Assembly (NCBI GenBank): GCA_004168015.1
Contig: SEYW01000002.1
Location: 171,013-235,012 of the forward strand
Reading direction: 5' to 3'
Length of the DNA stretch: 64,000 nt
Source of the DNA: Methylolobus aquaticus
GTDB lineage: Bacteria; Pseudomonadota; Gammaproteobacteria; Methylococcales; Methylococcaceae
Positions 1-9,071 of this stretch are shown piece after piece. The position numbers and the translations under genes were made by a program. The notes below the pieces were generated by a model. The model had not been told where the DNA came from, made no database searches, and worked only from the letters and a program-made list of their open reading frames with translations. How positions within the stretch are numbered: the first letter of the stretch is position 1; every line of letters starts with the position of its first letter.

Positions 1-116
1 TTCGCGGCGATGGGCTGCTGTACGAGATACTCGGCGATGATCTGCAGCCGATCGGGACCCTAGGGAAAGAGGACTTCGTCGCGCTGTACGCCGCGCAGCA
101 GTCCGCGGCCAAATGA
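1..116 (+). CDS. C-terminal end of an unidentified protein (partial)
   Basis: An open frame enters from the left edge of the window (first full codon at base 3) and stops with TGA at 114-116. The last residues read ...DDLQPIGTLGKEDFVALYAA and end in SAAK. Too little is present to assign a family. It runs in the same direction as eutB but is separated from it by almost 500 bp, so it is not obviously part of the same operon. Confidence 0.55.
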   Translation, partial: RGDGLLYEILGDDLQPIGTLGKEDFVALYAAQQSAAK

Positions 117-601
117 CTACCGCGGTGCGATCGGGGTCGGTTGGGGTTTGGCCGGTTCGTTCGCCCAGGATGGACGGCCACCGGCGGAGGCAGACACGCG
201 CGCCGTATGAATTCAATCCGCTATCGTGCAAAGGGCAAACGAGGTGCTGCCCGCGGAGGCTGGACTCCGTTGAAATGAAGGCGGAGTGCTTGCCGTCATT
301 CTACTGCCTGACGCGGTAACTGTTCACGCCCCCCCTCGCGGGAGCGATCCGGGAGGCCGAGACACGCCGTGAATCCGTCCCTGGAGGCTAGCCTGCGGGT
401 TCCCTCCCGCAGACCGTCTCGCCCTCCCGGCCCGCTCCCACTACCCAACAAGGCGGCAGGGTGACTGGTTACCCTGATGCGTCGTCATCGGGTGATTCGT
501 GTGCGTCCGGGTTACGGTTGAGTGACGAGGCCGGCGCATGACTTCCCGGCGGCACCCGCAGGTGTTGGAATACCCCGAAATCGATTGGGAGTGTCGCCGG
601 C
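117..601. other. Intergenic region upstream of eutB
   Basis: About 485 bp without a convincing gene; the short open frames have no family-like composition. I looked for a cobalamin riboswitch, because EutBC needs adenosylcobalamin, but saw no clear B12 box. The eutB start at 602 is preceded by GGGAG about 10 bp upstream. A promoter is presumably here, but I cannot place it. Confidence 0.4.
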
Positions 602-1996
602 ATGAGTTACCGCGTGAGTCTGCAGGGTCGCAGCCTGGTCTTTCGGGATCTGAAGACGCTGCTTGCCAGGGCTTCACCGCTGCGCGCGGCGGACGAGCTG
701 GCCGGCATCGCCGCGGAGTCGGCGGAAGAGCGGGCGCTGGCGCAGTGGGCGCTGGCGGAGGTGCCGTTGCGGCGCTTCCTCGAAGAGCCGCTGATTCCGC
801 CCGAGCAGGACGAGGTCACGCGGCTGATCCTGGACCGGCACGATGCGGCGGCATTCGCTCCCGTTTCCGGTCTGACGGTCGGTGAGTTTCGCGACTGGCT
901 GCTGCGCGAGACCGACGGCGAGCGACTCGCCGGGCTCGCCCGCGGACTGACGCCGGAAATGGTGGCCGCGGTTTCCAAGCTGATGCGCAACCAGGACCTG
1001 ATTGCGGTCGCGCGGCGTATCCGGGTCGTGTCGCGGTTTCGGAATACGCTCGGCTTGCCGGGCCGGTTGTCGACCCGGTTGCAGCCCAATCACCCGACCG
1101 ACGACCCGCGCGGCATCGCCGCCGCGGTGCTGGATGGCTTGTTGCTCGGCAGCGGCGACGCCGTGATCGGCATCAATCCGGCCACCGATAATCTCGACAA
1201 TGTTCATGCGCTGTTGAGCCTGCTGGACGAGTTGATCCAGCGGCATGCGATACCGACCCAGTCCTGTGTGCTGTGCCACGTGACCACCAGCCTCGAACTG
1301 ATGCGGCGGGGGTCGCCGGTCGATCTGGTGTTCCAGTCGATCGCCGGCACCGAAGCGGCCAACCGCAGCTTCGGCGTCGACCTGGCGATGTTGCGGGAGG
1401 CGCACGACATGGCGCGAGAACTGCGCCGCGGGACCGTGGGCGAGCAGGTCATGTATTTCGAAACGGGGCAGGGCAGTGCACTGTCGGCCAATGCCCATCA
1501 CGGTGTCGACGCGCAGACCTGCGAGACGCGGGCCTATGCCGTCGCGCGCGAGTTCGCGCCGCTGCTGGTCAACACGGTCGTCGGCTTCATCGGCCCGGAA
1601 TATCTCTACGACGGCAAGCAGATCACCCGCGCCGGTCTCGAAGATCATTTCTGTGGCAAGCTGCTCGGCCTGCCGATGGGGGTCGATGTCTGCTATACCA
1701 ACCACGCCGAGGCCGACCAGAACGACATGGACGATTTGCTCACACTGCTCGGCGTGGCCGGCTGCAACTATGTCATGGGAATCCCGGGTGCGGACGACGT
1801 CATGCTGGCCTACCAGAGCACCTCGTTCCACGACGCGTTGTACCTGCGCGAGGTGCTCGGGTTGCGGCCGGCGCCGGAGTTCGAGGACTGGCTGAACCGG
1901 ATGGGCATCTTCAATGGCCGCAACGCGCTGGCGGGCGAAGGGCGAAACGTGCCGCTGCTGGCCGATCTGACGGGCTTGGCCGGGGGCTCGGCATGA
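602..1996 (+). CDS. eutB: Ethanolamine ammonia-lyase large subunit EutB
   Basis: Catalytic large subunit of adenosylcobalamin-dependent ethanolamine ammonia-lyase, which converts ethanolamine to acetaldehyde and ammonia. The 464 residues match the usual length of about 453-465. They carry family-typical stretches such as LQPNHPTDDPRGI, GINPATDN, CVLCHVTT, FETGQGSALSANAHHG and VCYTNHAEADQNDMDDLL, the substrate- and cobalamin-contacting parts of the TIM barrel. The stop overlaps the eutC start by 4 bp (ATGA), so the two subunits are probably translationally coupled. No other eut genes (microcompartment shell, EutA reactivase, aldehyde or alcohol dehydrogenases, EutR) are adjacent. This suggests the simple, non-compartment form, used perhaps for nitrogen or for acetaldehyde disposal. 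Confidence 0.96.
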   Translation: MSYRVSLQGRSLVFRDLKTLLARASPLRAADELAGIAAESAEERALAQWALAEVPLRRFLEEPLIPPEQDEVTRLILDRHDAAAFAPVSGLTVGEFRDWLLRETDGERLAGLARGLTPEMVAAVSKLMRNQDLIAVARRIRVVSRFRNTLGLPGRLSTRLQPNHPTDDPRGIAAAVLDGLLLGSGDAVIGINPATDNLDNVHALLSLLDELIQRHAIPTQSCVLCHVTTSLELMRRGSPVDLVFQSIAGTEAANRSFGVDLAMLREAHDMARELRRGTVGEQVMYFETGQGSALSANAHHGVDAQTCETRAYAVAREFAPLLVNTVVGFIGPEYLYDGKQITRAGLEDHFCGKLLGLPMGVDVCYTNHAEADQNDMDDLLTLLGVAGCNYVMGIPGADDVMLAYQSTSFHDALYLREVLGLRPAPEFEDWLNRMGIFNGRNALAGEGRNVPLLADLTGLAGGSA

Positions 1997-2745
1997 GCGC
2001 CGAGGCATGGGAGGCACTGCGCCGCTCCACGCAGGCCCGCATCGCCCTCGGGCGCGCCGGACATGCGTTGCCGACCGACGCGGTGCTCGACTTTCAGCTG
2101 GCGCATGCGCGGGCGCGCGACGCCATCCACCGGTCGTGGGATATCGCGTCGTTCGCGAGCTCGGTGGCGGCGCGGGGATGGGTCCCGGTCATCGCGTCGA
2201 CCCCGGTGACGAGCCGGGTCGAGTATTTGAAGCGTCCGGACCTCGGTCGACGGCTCACGGACGACTCCGAGCAGCGTTTACGGAGTTGCCACGACCCGGC
2301 CATCGATGTCGCACTGATCGTCACGAACGGTCTGTCCTCCACTGCAATGGACCGTCATGGCCTGCCGCTGCTGGATGCCATCGTGGCGGCCCTGGCGGCC
2401 GAGGGCCTTGGCTGCGGCCCGATCTGCCTCGTCGGGAACGGCCGGGTGGCACTGTCCGATCCGGTCGGTGCTGCATTGGGTGCCCGGATCGCGGTGATGG
2501 TCGTCGGCGAACGGCCCGGACTCAGTGCCGACGACAGCCTCGGCATTTATCTCACTTATGCGCCCGGGCCAGGCAATACCGACGCCGAGCGCAACTGTAT
2601 CTCGAACGTGCGACCCCCGGCCGGCTTGTCTTACGCCGCGGCCGCCCGGAAGCTCGCTTACCTGGCGCGCCAGGCACTCATTCTCAAGTTGTCGGGGGTA
2701 GGGTTGAAGGACGACGAGCCCGGGTTCGCCCTACCGAAGCCGTGA
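1993..2745 (+). CDS. eutC: Ethanolamine ammonia-lyase small subunit EutC
   Basis: Small subunit that completes the EutBC enzyme and helps bind adenosylcobalamin. The ATG at 1993 overlaps the eutB stop and gives 250 residues, the usual size. Recognisable parts are the N-terminal segment with TQARIALGRAG and LDFQLAHARARDAIH, the VTNGLSSTA motif, and SDDSLGIYLTYAPGP-like and DAERNCISNVRP segments near the C-terminus. The open frame extends much further upstream through eutB, but only the coupled start makes sense. The next gene is convergent, about 100 bp away. Confidence 0.95.
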   Translation: MSAEAWEALRRSTQARIALGRAGHALPTDAVLDFQLAHARARDAIHRSWDIASFASSVAARGWVPVIASTPVTSRVEYLKRPDLGRRLTDDSEQRLRSCHDPAIDVALIVTNGLSSTAMDRHGLPLLDAIVAALAAEGLGCGPICLVGNGRVALSDPVGAALGARIAVMVVGERPGLSADDSLGIYLTYAPGPGNTDAERNCISNVRPPAGLSYAAAARKLAYLARQALILKLSGVGLKDDEPGFALPKP

Positions 2746-2843
2746 TCCGCTCTCGATCATGCCGGTGAGCGGCACACGGGCTTCGCTGTACCTCTTCCCG
2801 CGGGCAGCTCGGATGGAAGGCGGACTGACGTGACTGCAGCGGA

Positions 2844-3674
2844 TTACTGGCGAACCTGAGTTCCGTCCGTATTGGGCCCGACCGGCGCGGCCATGGCGCC
2901 CGCCAAGTAGGCATCGCGGTCGCCTAACGCGCGCCGGGCCAGTTCGCTGACCGACCGATCGGGATCCGTGCTCAGCCGGCGAAGTCCTTCCAGCACCTCG
3001 GGATCGGCGAACTCGCGGTCTGCCGCATGCCGCCAGAGGGCATCGACTGCGCCGACGCGAAAATCCGGTGAGCCGCTGCCTGCGGCTTGGTCGACGAGGG
3101 CCTGCGTGGCGAGTGCGCTCGGGTTGCCCACCAGACGCTCTATGGCTGCGCGGCGCGTCTTGTCGTCGCGGGCCGCACTTAGGGCCTCGAGGTCTTGCTG
3201 CAGGGCCTTCTCGGCGCTCTTCTTTTCTTGTGTCGGATCGGGCGCCGCGTTCTGAAGCGGGACTGACTCTCTGATTGCCGCCTTGGTGCTCGGAATGGAC
3301 GAGCCATTTCCCGAGCGGGATACGATACGGACCCTCGCCTGCGTCTTGCCATGCTGCGGATAGCTGACGTAAGAGAAGCCCTCGAGCAGCACCTTCAGCG
3401 CGTCATCTGTCGTCGTGGGGCTCGTCCGCGCGGTAATTTTCGACGACAGCAACCCGGCGTCGACGACTTCGATCGTGACGGGGACGCTGCGCTGCAATTC
3501 TTCGATGAGCTGTCCCAGGGTCGCGTCGGCCACGTCCGCCGACACCTGGCCGCGGTCATACTGAAGTGTGAGCTTGGCGGATGGGGACGACGACGGTTGG
3601 AGTGGCTGGTCCTGGCCCCAGGCCGGCATCACGGTCACCAAGAGGATAATGGCGAATCGACGAATACGGATCAT
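2844..3674 (-). CDS. Exported protein with STN-like domain and HEAT-like repeats
   Basis: 276 residues. A signal peptide is evident (RRFAIILLVTVMPAWG, cleavage near residue 20). Residues about 35-115 (TLQYDRGQVSADVADATLGQLIEEL..., DALKVLLEGFSY) resemble the secretin/TonB short N-terminal (STN) fold found in secretins and FecA-type receptors. A charged linker follows. Residues about 160-260 contain repeats such as RRAAIERLVG, RVGAVDALWRHA and SVSELARRALGD, like HEAT repeats that score protein integrity or bind partners. No secretin barrel follows, so it is not a secretin itself. It could be a periplasmic scaffold for an envelope complex. Function unknown; the domain reading is by eye. Confidence 0.75.
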   Translation of the reverse strand: MIRIRRFAIILLVTVMPAWGQDQPLQPSSSPSAKLTLQYDRGQVSADVADATLGQLIEELQRSVPVTIEVVDAGLLSSKITARTSPTTTDDALKVLLEGFSYVSYPQHGKTQARVRIVSRSGNGSSIPSTKAAIRESVPLQNAAPDPTQEKKSAEKALQQDLEALSAARDDKTRRAAIERLVGNPSALATQALVDQAAGSGSPDFRVGAVDALWRHAADREFADPEVLEGLRRLSTDPDRSVSELARRALGDRDAYLAGAMAAPVGPNTDGTQVRQ

Positions 3675-3850
3675 GCGGCTGCTCCGTTCCCGTGAGATAA
3701 ATCGTGCTCCGTGGTCGAGAACTTCACGTAGCGGTGTGGCGGATCGTTACAGTCCGCCGCTCCTGGACTCCCAGAGCCGAACTCAAGGCAACGAGCCAGT
3801 AGCTCGCACCGTGAGTTCGGCAATGTTCCAATCGTGGGCTCAGGAATCGA

Positions 3851-4348
3851 TCAATACCGGTCGCGCAACTGAATGACCGACAGCTTGGGCTGCCAGGCAT
3901 AAGTCGACGTCGACAAACCACTCAATAAATAGGCGACGAAACGGTAGGTGATGGACTGACCCGCTGTGCAGGTATCGAAGCGCTGGATTGAGCCGGGGTT
4001 GTACTGAAATCCGTCGCCGGATGCGCCTTCGATGTAATGGTAATGATTGAAGTCAAAGGCGGTGTTGCGGCTGATGCCGTAACCCAAGGTGCCTTCGGCC
4101 CATGCCCCACCGCTCATTTGCATGCCGAACTGCGCATCGGCCTGTGCCAGCAGAAAACCCGCCACGGGACAAACGACCGTCACGCTGCGCAGGATGGTGG
4201 GCGTTGCGGAACTGGAGCTCGGTATGCCGATCGAGGTTGTGCTCTGGGCATAATCTCCGCCAGCTTCGGGATTGGCCCAGGCTGCACCACTCCCTAGAGT
4301 GACGCCCAATGCGATCAATGCCGACGAGAACCGATTGATTTTATTCAT
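3851..4348 (-). CDS. Small exported protein of unknown function
   Basis: 165 residues with a clear Sec signal peptide (SALIALGVTLGSGAAWA, cleavage about residue 25) and a good ribosome-binding site (GGAGGGAA, 9-14 bp before ATG). The mature part is Ser/Thr/Tyr-rich. It has two Cys residues (VVCPVAG and DTCTAGQ) that could form a periplasmic disulfide, and aromatic beta-strand-like stretches (FNHYHYIEG). No family recognised. Its upstream side is the AT-rich stretch 4490-4670. Confidence 0.7.
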   Translation of the reverse strand: MNKINRFSSALIALGVTLGSGAAWANPEAGGDYAQSTTSIGIPSSSSATPTILRSVTVVCPVAGFLLAQADAQFGMQMSGGAWAEGTLGYGISRNTAFDFNHYHYIEGASGDGFQYNPGSIQRFDTCTAGQSITYRFVAYLLSGLSTSTYAWQPKLSVIQLRDRY

Positions 4349-5090
4349 GTCTTGTTCCCTCCGTCCGATTGGCCAAAATGTATTTCACCCCGCGCTCTCC
4401 AATGGGCTGAGGTCTGAGGACTGCGAACATGTTGGCTTCGAGTCTCACTTGCTCAGGCATTGTCCGCGGAGCAAAACACGGATGCGGTAATGCCGCGATT
4501 AGGCATTTTTATCTCGCGCATATATAACTAAAGACTTAACACCTTTCGCATAGCTTTTGCTACTTCAAATTACCGCATCGAAAAGTTATAACGATAATCC
4601 ATCTTCTGTCAACAAGCTTTTGCAAACGTTAATATACTAACGGGCTTAGGTATGCTATAGATTGTGGATATTCAGGCGAGGAGGTGGATCTGAGAGCATG
4701 CCGGTCATGCAGGACGCTATTTCGAGCGCCCTAATCGGCTGTAACGGGCGGGAGATTAAAGGCTGTCGAACAAATCCGGTGCGGGCGTCACACGCTTCAG
4801 GTCGGGCCGACCCCGCGCACGCTATTGAAACTCGTCGCGCGGAATGTCCCGAGGAGTTGGAGCAGGTACGCGAGTTCGACAGGGGCGTTAAGTCGCGCTT
4901 ACTGGCTGCCCGTGGGCGCATGGCAACCGTCCGGTGCGGTGGATTTCCGCTTCGGCTCGAGGTTCGCCCATCAAGGCTCTTGCGTGCGCTGTCCGTCATG
5001 TTCGCGCGACACAGACTGTGTGCGTGGACGGGTCCCGGTTGGTCAGCCTCACGCGGTTGGAGGCTTCGGAGCGGGCCGGCGGGCTGTCGT
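4349..5090. other. Gene-poor stretch with an AT-rich block
   Basis: About 740 bp with no gene I can support. Bases about 4490-4670 are markedly AT-rich against the GC-rich surroundings and contain many TATA-like and TTAAC-like words, so promoters for the leftward gene at 3851-4348 may sit here. Long rightward frames across 4660-5140 exist, but their composition (Arg/Trp/Ser-rich, antisense to a better gene at 5091-5549) argues against them. The stretch may hold a decayed gene. Confidence 0.4.
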
Positions 5091-5549
5091 TTACCGTGCG
5101 GGCTTTCCGCGCGTGGGCGGTCCGCAGCGCTGGTAGGGCGAGGCCGCTACCACCGATTTGAGGTTCGGACCGAGCGCCGTGTCACCGGTGTCGTTGACGA
5201 TCAACTGGCCGGGTTTCTCGTCGGCATTGAAACGGAAGTTCACGGCGTAGCCTTGCGCGGCCTCGACCCGCGGCGACAGCCATTGCTCGATACCTTCGTA
5301 CCGGGCACCGCCGGCACAGCTCAGGCAAAGATCCAGCCCGTCCACACGCCCGCGGGTCTGGCCGATGACGACGTAGAGCCCGGTTTCGTCGACGCTCACC
5401 CGCGGACTGGCGCTGCAATTGCCCCGCGGGCCGTAGGTGCCGTAGAGCTCGGCGGGCGGAGGGTTGCGGGCATTGACCTCGATGGCCCCGCAGGGGCCCG
5501 TCAGGGCGATCACAACCGCGATCAGAAGGGTTTGCCTGGTCTGTTGCAT
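5091..5549 (-). CDS. Small exported protein of unknown function
   Basis: 152 residues, starting after a GGAGA ribosome-binding site 7 bp upstream. Signal peptide TLLIAVVIALTGPCGA, cleavage near residue 22. The mature part has conserved-looking Cys pairs (NCSAS, LCLSCAGG, RCGPP) and a beta-rich pattern (GLYVVIGQTRGRV, YAVNFRFNADEKPGQLIVNDTGD). Probably a periplasmic or surface protein. No family recognised. Confidence 0.7.
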   Translation of the reverse strand: MQQTRQTLLIAVVIALTGPCGAIEVNARNPPPAELYGTYGPRGNCSASPRVSVDETGLYVVIGQTRGRVDGLDLCLSCAGGARYEGIEQWLSPRVEAAQGYAVNFRFNADEKPGQLIVNDTGDTALGPNLKSVVAASPYQRCGPPTRGKPAR

Positions 5550-5740
5550 TGGCGTTCTCCGGGGAAAAGGTGTGACCGAGGATCTGTGAGGACCAGCGCT
5601 ACGCGATTCAGCGCGGTTGCTTGGCGCGAAGAAAGATACCCTATCTGTTCATCCTGTCGTGAAAGACGGACTACCGAAGGGGCGCGAACGGTCGCGGCTT
5701 TCGTCGCGCCGCGAGTCCACCCGAAGCCGAAGCATGCCCC

Positions 5741-6664
5741 TCAGATCGGCACGATTCCGCGCAGGCTCCTGAAACTCGTCTCCCGCACCGTCTCCAGGAA
5801 ATCGTTCAGGTAGGCCAGTTCGGCCATCGACTCGGTGGTTGCGGCATAGAGTTGGCCCCATAGACCCTTTTTGCCGATCGGCTTGGCCAGCACGTAGTTC
5901 CGCTCCAGATAGGGCTGCACGCTCCAGTTCGGCAGGGCCGCGATGCCCCGCCGGCTGGCGACCAGTTGCAGGATCGCGACCGTCAGTTCGCTGGTCCTCC
6001 GCTTTGGCTCTATCCCCAGGGGCTTCAGCACCTTGCGCACGATGTCCAGCATGTCGTCCGGCACCGGGTAGGTCAGCAGGGTTTCCGCGGCGAAATCTTC
6101 GGGGTTCAGGACCGGCTTGGCGGCGTAGGGATGTTGTCGCGATACCAGCCCGACGATCTCGAAGCCGAACAGCGGATGAAACGCGATCCCCGCGCGGGGC
6201 TTCGGCTCGGAGACGACGACCCATTCGGCGCGGTTATCCAGCAGCAGGCTGACCGGATCGGTATGGAATCCGGACACCAGATCCAGCTCGATCTCCGGCC
6301 AGTGTTCCCGGAACGTGTCCATCGAGGGCATCAGCCAATCGAAGCAGGTATGGCATTCCACGGCGACGCGCAGCCGACCCGCTTCGCCCTGGGCAATGCG
6401 ATGCACGTCCCTTTCCGCGTCCTTGACCAGGGCGACGACGACTTCGGCGAGGCTGTGCAGGCGTTGTCCCGCGGCCGACAGGCGCAGGGGCTTGGTCTTC
6501 CGTTCGAACAGGGCGGTGCCGTAGTGGTCCTCGAGTTGCTTGATCTGGTGCGAGATCGCCGACTGGGTGAGATGAACGCGGGCGGCGGCCCGGGAAACGT
6601 TTCCGGTTTCGACCAGCGCCAGCAGAGTCTGCAGGTGGCGGAGTTCCAAAAGGGACTGAGACAT
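5741..6664 (-). CDS. metR: LysR-family regulator MetR
   Basis: Transcription activator of methionine-synthesis genes, with homocysteine as co-effector in enterobacteria. 307 residues from ATG 6664, the start that gives the normal N-terminus MSQSLLELRHLQTL. A longer frame adds 26 unrelated residues that would cover the divergent promoter. The winged helix-turn-helix is at residues about 5-62 (VSRAAARVHLTQSAISHQIKQLE, abbreviated) and the substrate-binding LysR domain follows (CFDWLMPSM, EWVVVSEPKPR, MLDIVRKVL). It is divergent from metE with 100 bp between them, the classical MetR/metE arrangement. Confidence 0.93.
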   Translation of the reverse strand: MSQSLLELRHLQTLLALVETGNVSRAAARVHLTQSAISHQIKQLEDHYGTALFERKTKPLRLSAAGQRLHSLAEVVVALVKDAERDVHRIAQGEAGRLRVAVECHTCFDWLMPSMDTFREHWPEIELDLVSGFHTDPVSLLLDNRAEWVVVSEPKPRAGIAFHPLFGFEIVGLVSRQHPYAAKPVLNPEDFAAETLLTYPVPDDMLDIVRKVLKPLGIEPKRRTSELTVAILQLVASRRGIAALPNWSVQPYLERNYVLAKPIGKKGLWGQLYAATTESMAELAYLNDFLETVRETSFRSLRGIVPI

Positions 6665-6700
6665 GAGCGGTTTCGATGGAGAAGGTGAAAATAATGAGTT

Positions 6701-6713
6701 TGAATAATATTCT
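6701..6713. promoter_or_regulatory. Putative MetR binding site
   Basis: TGAATAATATTCT matches the MetR consensus TGAA-N5-TTCA at 7 of 8 specified positions and lies in the metR-metE divergent intergenic region, 52 bp before the metE start. A second, weaker half-site (TGAAAATAATGAG) begins at 6686. Autoregulation of metR and activation of metE from this site is the expected arrangement. Confidence 0.6.
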
Positions 6714-6764
6714 TGGCCACCCGATGATGCCAGCTCTTCCACACTATCGAAGGAGCATCACATC

Positions 6765-9026
6765 GTGGCCGTTACGCACAATCTCGGGTTTCCCCGCATC
6801 GGCGTCCGCCGGGAGCTGAAAGGAGCCCTGGAGTCCTACTGGAAAGGCGCCACCGACGAGGCGTCGCTACGCGAGGCAGGCCGGCGCATCCGGGCCGAAC
6901 ACTGGCGCCTGCAGATGAGCTCGGGTGTCGATCTGATCCCGGTCGGCGATTTCGCGTACTACGATCACATGCTGAACATGACGGCCCTGCTGGGTGCGAT
7001 TCCGCCGCGCTTCGGTCTTGGGGACACACTCGATCTGGATGGCTACTTCGCGCTGGCGCGCGGCACGGACGCACAGCCGGCTATGGAAATGACCAAGTGG
7101 TTCGATACCAACTATCACTACCTGGTGCCGGAACTGCGGCGCGACACCGTGTTCCGGCTCGATCAGCGCTGGTTGTTCGATGAGGTGGCCGAGGCGCAGG
7201 GGCTGGGTTTTCATGCCAAGGTGGTGCTGGTCGGGCCGTTGACCTACCTGTACCTCGGTAAGGAGAAGGAGGCGGGATTCGATCGACTGGAATTGTTGCC
7301 GCGCTTGCTGTCGGTTTACCGTGAACTGCTGGTCGCTCTGAAAAGCCGCGGGGTGGCGTGGGTGCAACTGGATGAACCGGCGCTGGCGCTGGATCTGCCG
7401 CCGCCATGGCGGGAAGCACTGGACGCTGCCTACGTTCATCTGGCGCCTGATTCGCCGCGCTTGCTGCTGGCGACCTATTTCGGTTCGGTCGCCGACCATG
7501 CCGACCGGCTCAAGGCATTGCCCGTGGCGGGGCTGCACATCGACGCCGTGCGCGCACCGGAACAGGTCGACGTCTTCGTCCCGGATTTTCCAGCCGACAA
7601 GGTTCTGTCGATTGGCAGCATCGATGGGCGCAACATTTGGCGTACGGATCTCGAGCGCGTGCTGCCCATGCTCGAAGCGGCCAAGGACACGCTGGGCGAG
7701 TGTCTGTGGCTCGCTCCCAGTTGTTCGCTGCTGCATGTTCCTATCGATCTCGAACTGGAGGTGGAACTGGATCGCGAGGTTCGGCCCTGGCTGGCGTTTG
7801 CCCGTCAGAAACTGGAGGAACTCGCGATACTGGACCGCGGCCTGCGCCTCGGACGTGAGTCCATTCGAACCGAACTCGAGGAGGCAGCCCATGCCGCGCG
7901 TGATCGCGTTCTGTCGCCGCTGGTTCGCCGGCCCGAGGTGCGCGCTGCGGCCAGCCGGGTTCGGGAGGCCGATTTGCAGCGCTGTTCGCCGTTCACGCAA
8001 CGGGTCGAGACGCAGCGCGCGCGCCTCGGCTTGCCATCATGGCCCACGACGACCATCGGTTCCTTTCCCCAGACGCCGGACATCCGGGCGGCGCGCGCGG
8101 CCTACCGCCGGGGCGATCTCGACGAATCCGGGTATCGGGAGCGCATGCGGGCCGCCATTCACCTCGCCATCGAAAAGCAGGAAGCGATCGGTCTGGATGT
8201 GCTGGTCCATGGCGAGGCCGAGCGCAACGACATGGTGGAGTATTTCGGGGAGGCGCTGGACGGCTTCGTGTTCACCGGAAACGGTTGGGTCCAGAGTTAC
8301 GGCTCGCGCTGCGTCAAGCCGCCGATCATCCTTGGCGACGTTGCGCGCACGCGGCCCATCACGACCGAGTGGATCGGCTATGCCCAGAGCCTGACCCGGA
8401 AACCGGTCAAGGCCATGCTGACCGGTCCGGTGACGATGCTGCAATGGTCCTTCGTTCGCGACGATCAGCCCCGAGCCGAAACCGCGCTGCAGATCGCACT
8501 GGCGCTGCGCGAGGAGGTGGCCGATCTGGAGCGGGCCGGTGTCGCCGCCATTCAGATCGATGAACCGGCCTTCCGGGAAGGTCTGCCGCTCCGGCGCGCG
8601 GACTGGGATGCCTATCTGGCCTGGGCCGTCAGGGCCTTCCGCCTGTGTTCGGCAGGCGTGGCGGATGCAACGCAGATACACACCCACATGTGCTACTCGG
8701 AGTTCAACGACATCCTGCCGTCGATCGCGGACCTGGATGCGGATGTCATCACCATCGAGACCTCGCGTTCGGATATGGCTCTGCTCGATGCGTTCCAGGC
8801 CTTCGACTATCCCAACGACATCGGGCCCGGTGTCTACGACATCCATTCTCCCCGTGTCCCACCGGTGGCTGACATGGTGGCGCTGTTGCGTAAGGCCGGT
8901 CAGGTGATCCCGCCGGAACGGCTGTGGGTCAATCCGGACTGCGGCCTGAAGACGCGGGGATGGCCGGAAACGGAGCAGGCGCTCCGCAATATGGTCCAGG
9001 CGGCGGCCGCGTTGCGCGCGGGCTGA
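6765..9026 (+). CDS. metE: Cobalamin-independent methionine synthase MetE
   Basis: Transfers the methyl group of 5-methyltetrahydropteroyl-triglutamate to homocysteine, the last step of methionine synthesis, in the cytoplasm. 753 residues, the same length as E. coli MetE, with a GTG start and AGGAG 9 bp upstream. The four zinc ligands fall at the E. coli positions: His641 and Cys643 ([11 protein letters not shown]), Glu665 (ITIETSRS) and Cys726 ([10 protein letters not shown]). N-terminal [13 protein letters not shown] and the mid-protein TTIGSFPQT are also typical. The gene is probably MetR-activated. It ends at a strong hairpin before the convergent methyltransferase gene. Confidence 0.98.
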   Translation: MAVTHNLGFPRIGVRRELKGALESYWKGATDEASLREAGRRIRAEHWRLQMSSGVDLIPVGDFAYYDHMLNMTALLGAIPPRFGLGDTLDLDGYFALARGTDAQPAMEMTKWFDTNYHYLVPELRRDTVFRLDQRWLFDEVAEAQGLGFHAKVVLVGPLTYLYLGKEKEAGFDRLELLPRLLSVYRELLVALKSRGVAWVQLDEPALALDLPPPWREALDAAYVHLAPDSPRLLLATYFGSVADHADRLKALPVAGLHIDAVRAPEQVDVFVPDFPADKVLSIGSIDGRNIWRTDLERVLPMLEAAKDTLGECLWLAPSCSLLHVPIDLELEVELDREVRPWLAFARQKLEELAILDRGLRLGRESIRTELEEAAHAARDRVLSPLVRRPEVRAAASRVREADLQRCSPFTQRVETQRARLGLPSWPTTTIGSFPQTPDIRAARAAYRRGDLDESGYRERMRAAIHLAIEKQEAIGLDVLVHGEAERNDMVEYFGEALDGFVFTGNGWVQSYGSRCVKPPIILGDVARTRPITTEWIGYAQSLTRKPVKAMLTGPVTMLQWSFVRDDQPRAETALQIALALREEVADLERAGVAAIQIDEPAFREGLPLRRADWDAYLAWAVRAFRLCSAGVADATQIHTHMCYSEFNDILPSIADLDADVITIETSRSDMALLDAFQAFDYPNDIGPGVYDIHSPRVPPVADMVALLRKAGQVIPPERLWVNPDCGLKTRGWPETEQALRNMVQAAAALRAG

Positions 9027-9060
9027 GCGGGGCGGGGGGGCGGGCATGACCCCGCCCCGC
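9027..9060. terminator. Strong GC hairpin between metE and the convergent methyltransferase gene
   Basis: GCGGGGCGGGG (9027-9037) is exactly complementary to CCCCGCCCCGC (9050-9060), an 11-bp stem with a 12-base loop, beginning right after the metE stop codon. There is no T-run, so it is not a textbook intrinsic terminator. Its place between two convergent genes 45 bp apart suggests a bidirectional transcription barrier or 3'-end stabiliser. Confidence 0.55.
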
Positions 9061-9071
9061 GACCGTTATCG

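Noticed and set aside
150-601. Cobalamin riboswitch upstream of eutB
   Set aside because: No convincing B12 box or conserved stem arrangement is visible, despite the cofactor dependence of EutBC.
4660-5813. Long rightward open frame
   Set aside because: Composition is Arg/Trp/Ser-rich, and the right half lies antisense to an exported-protein gene with good start signals and to the end of metR.
6665-6742. Longer N-terminus for MetR
   Set aside because: The extra 26 residues are unlike any LysR family start and would cover the MetR box and the metE promoter region.
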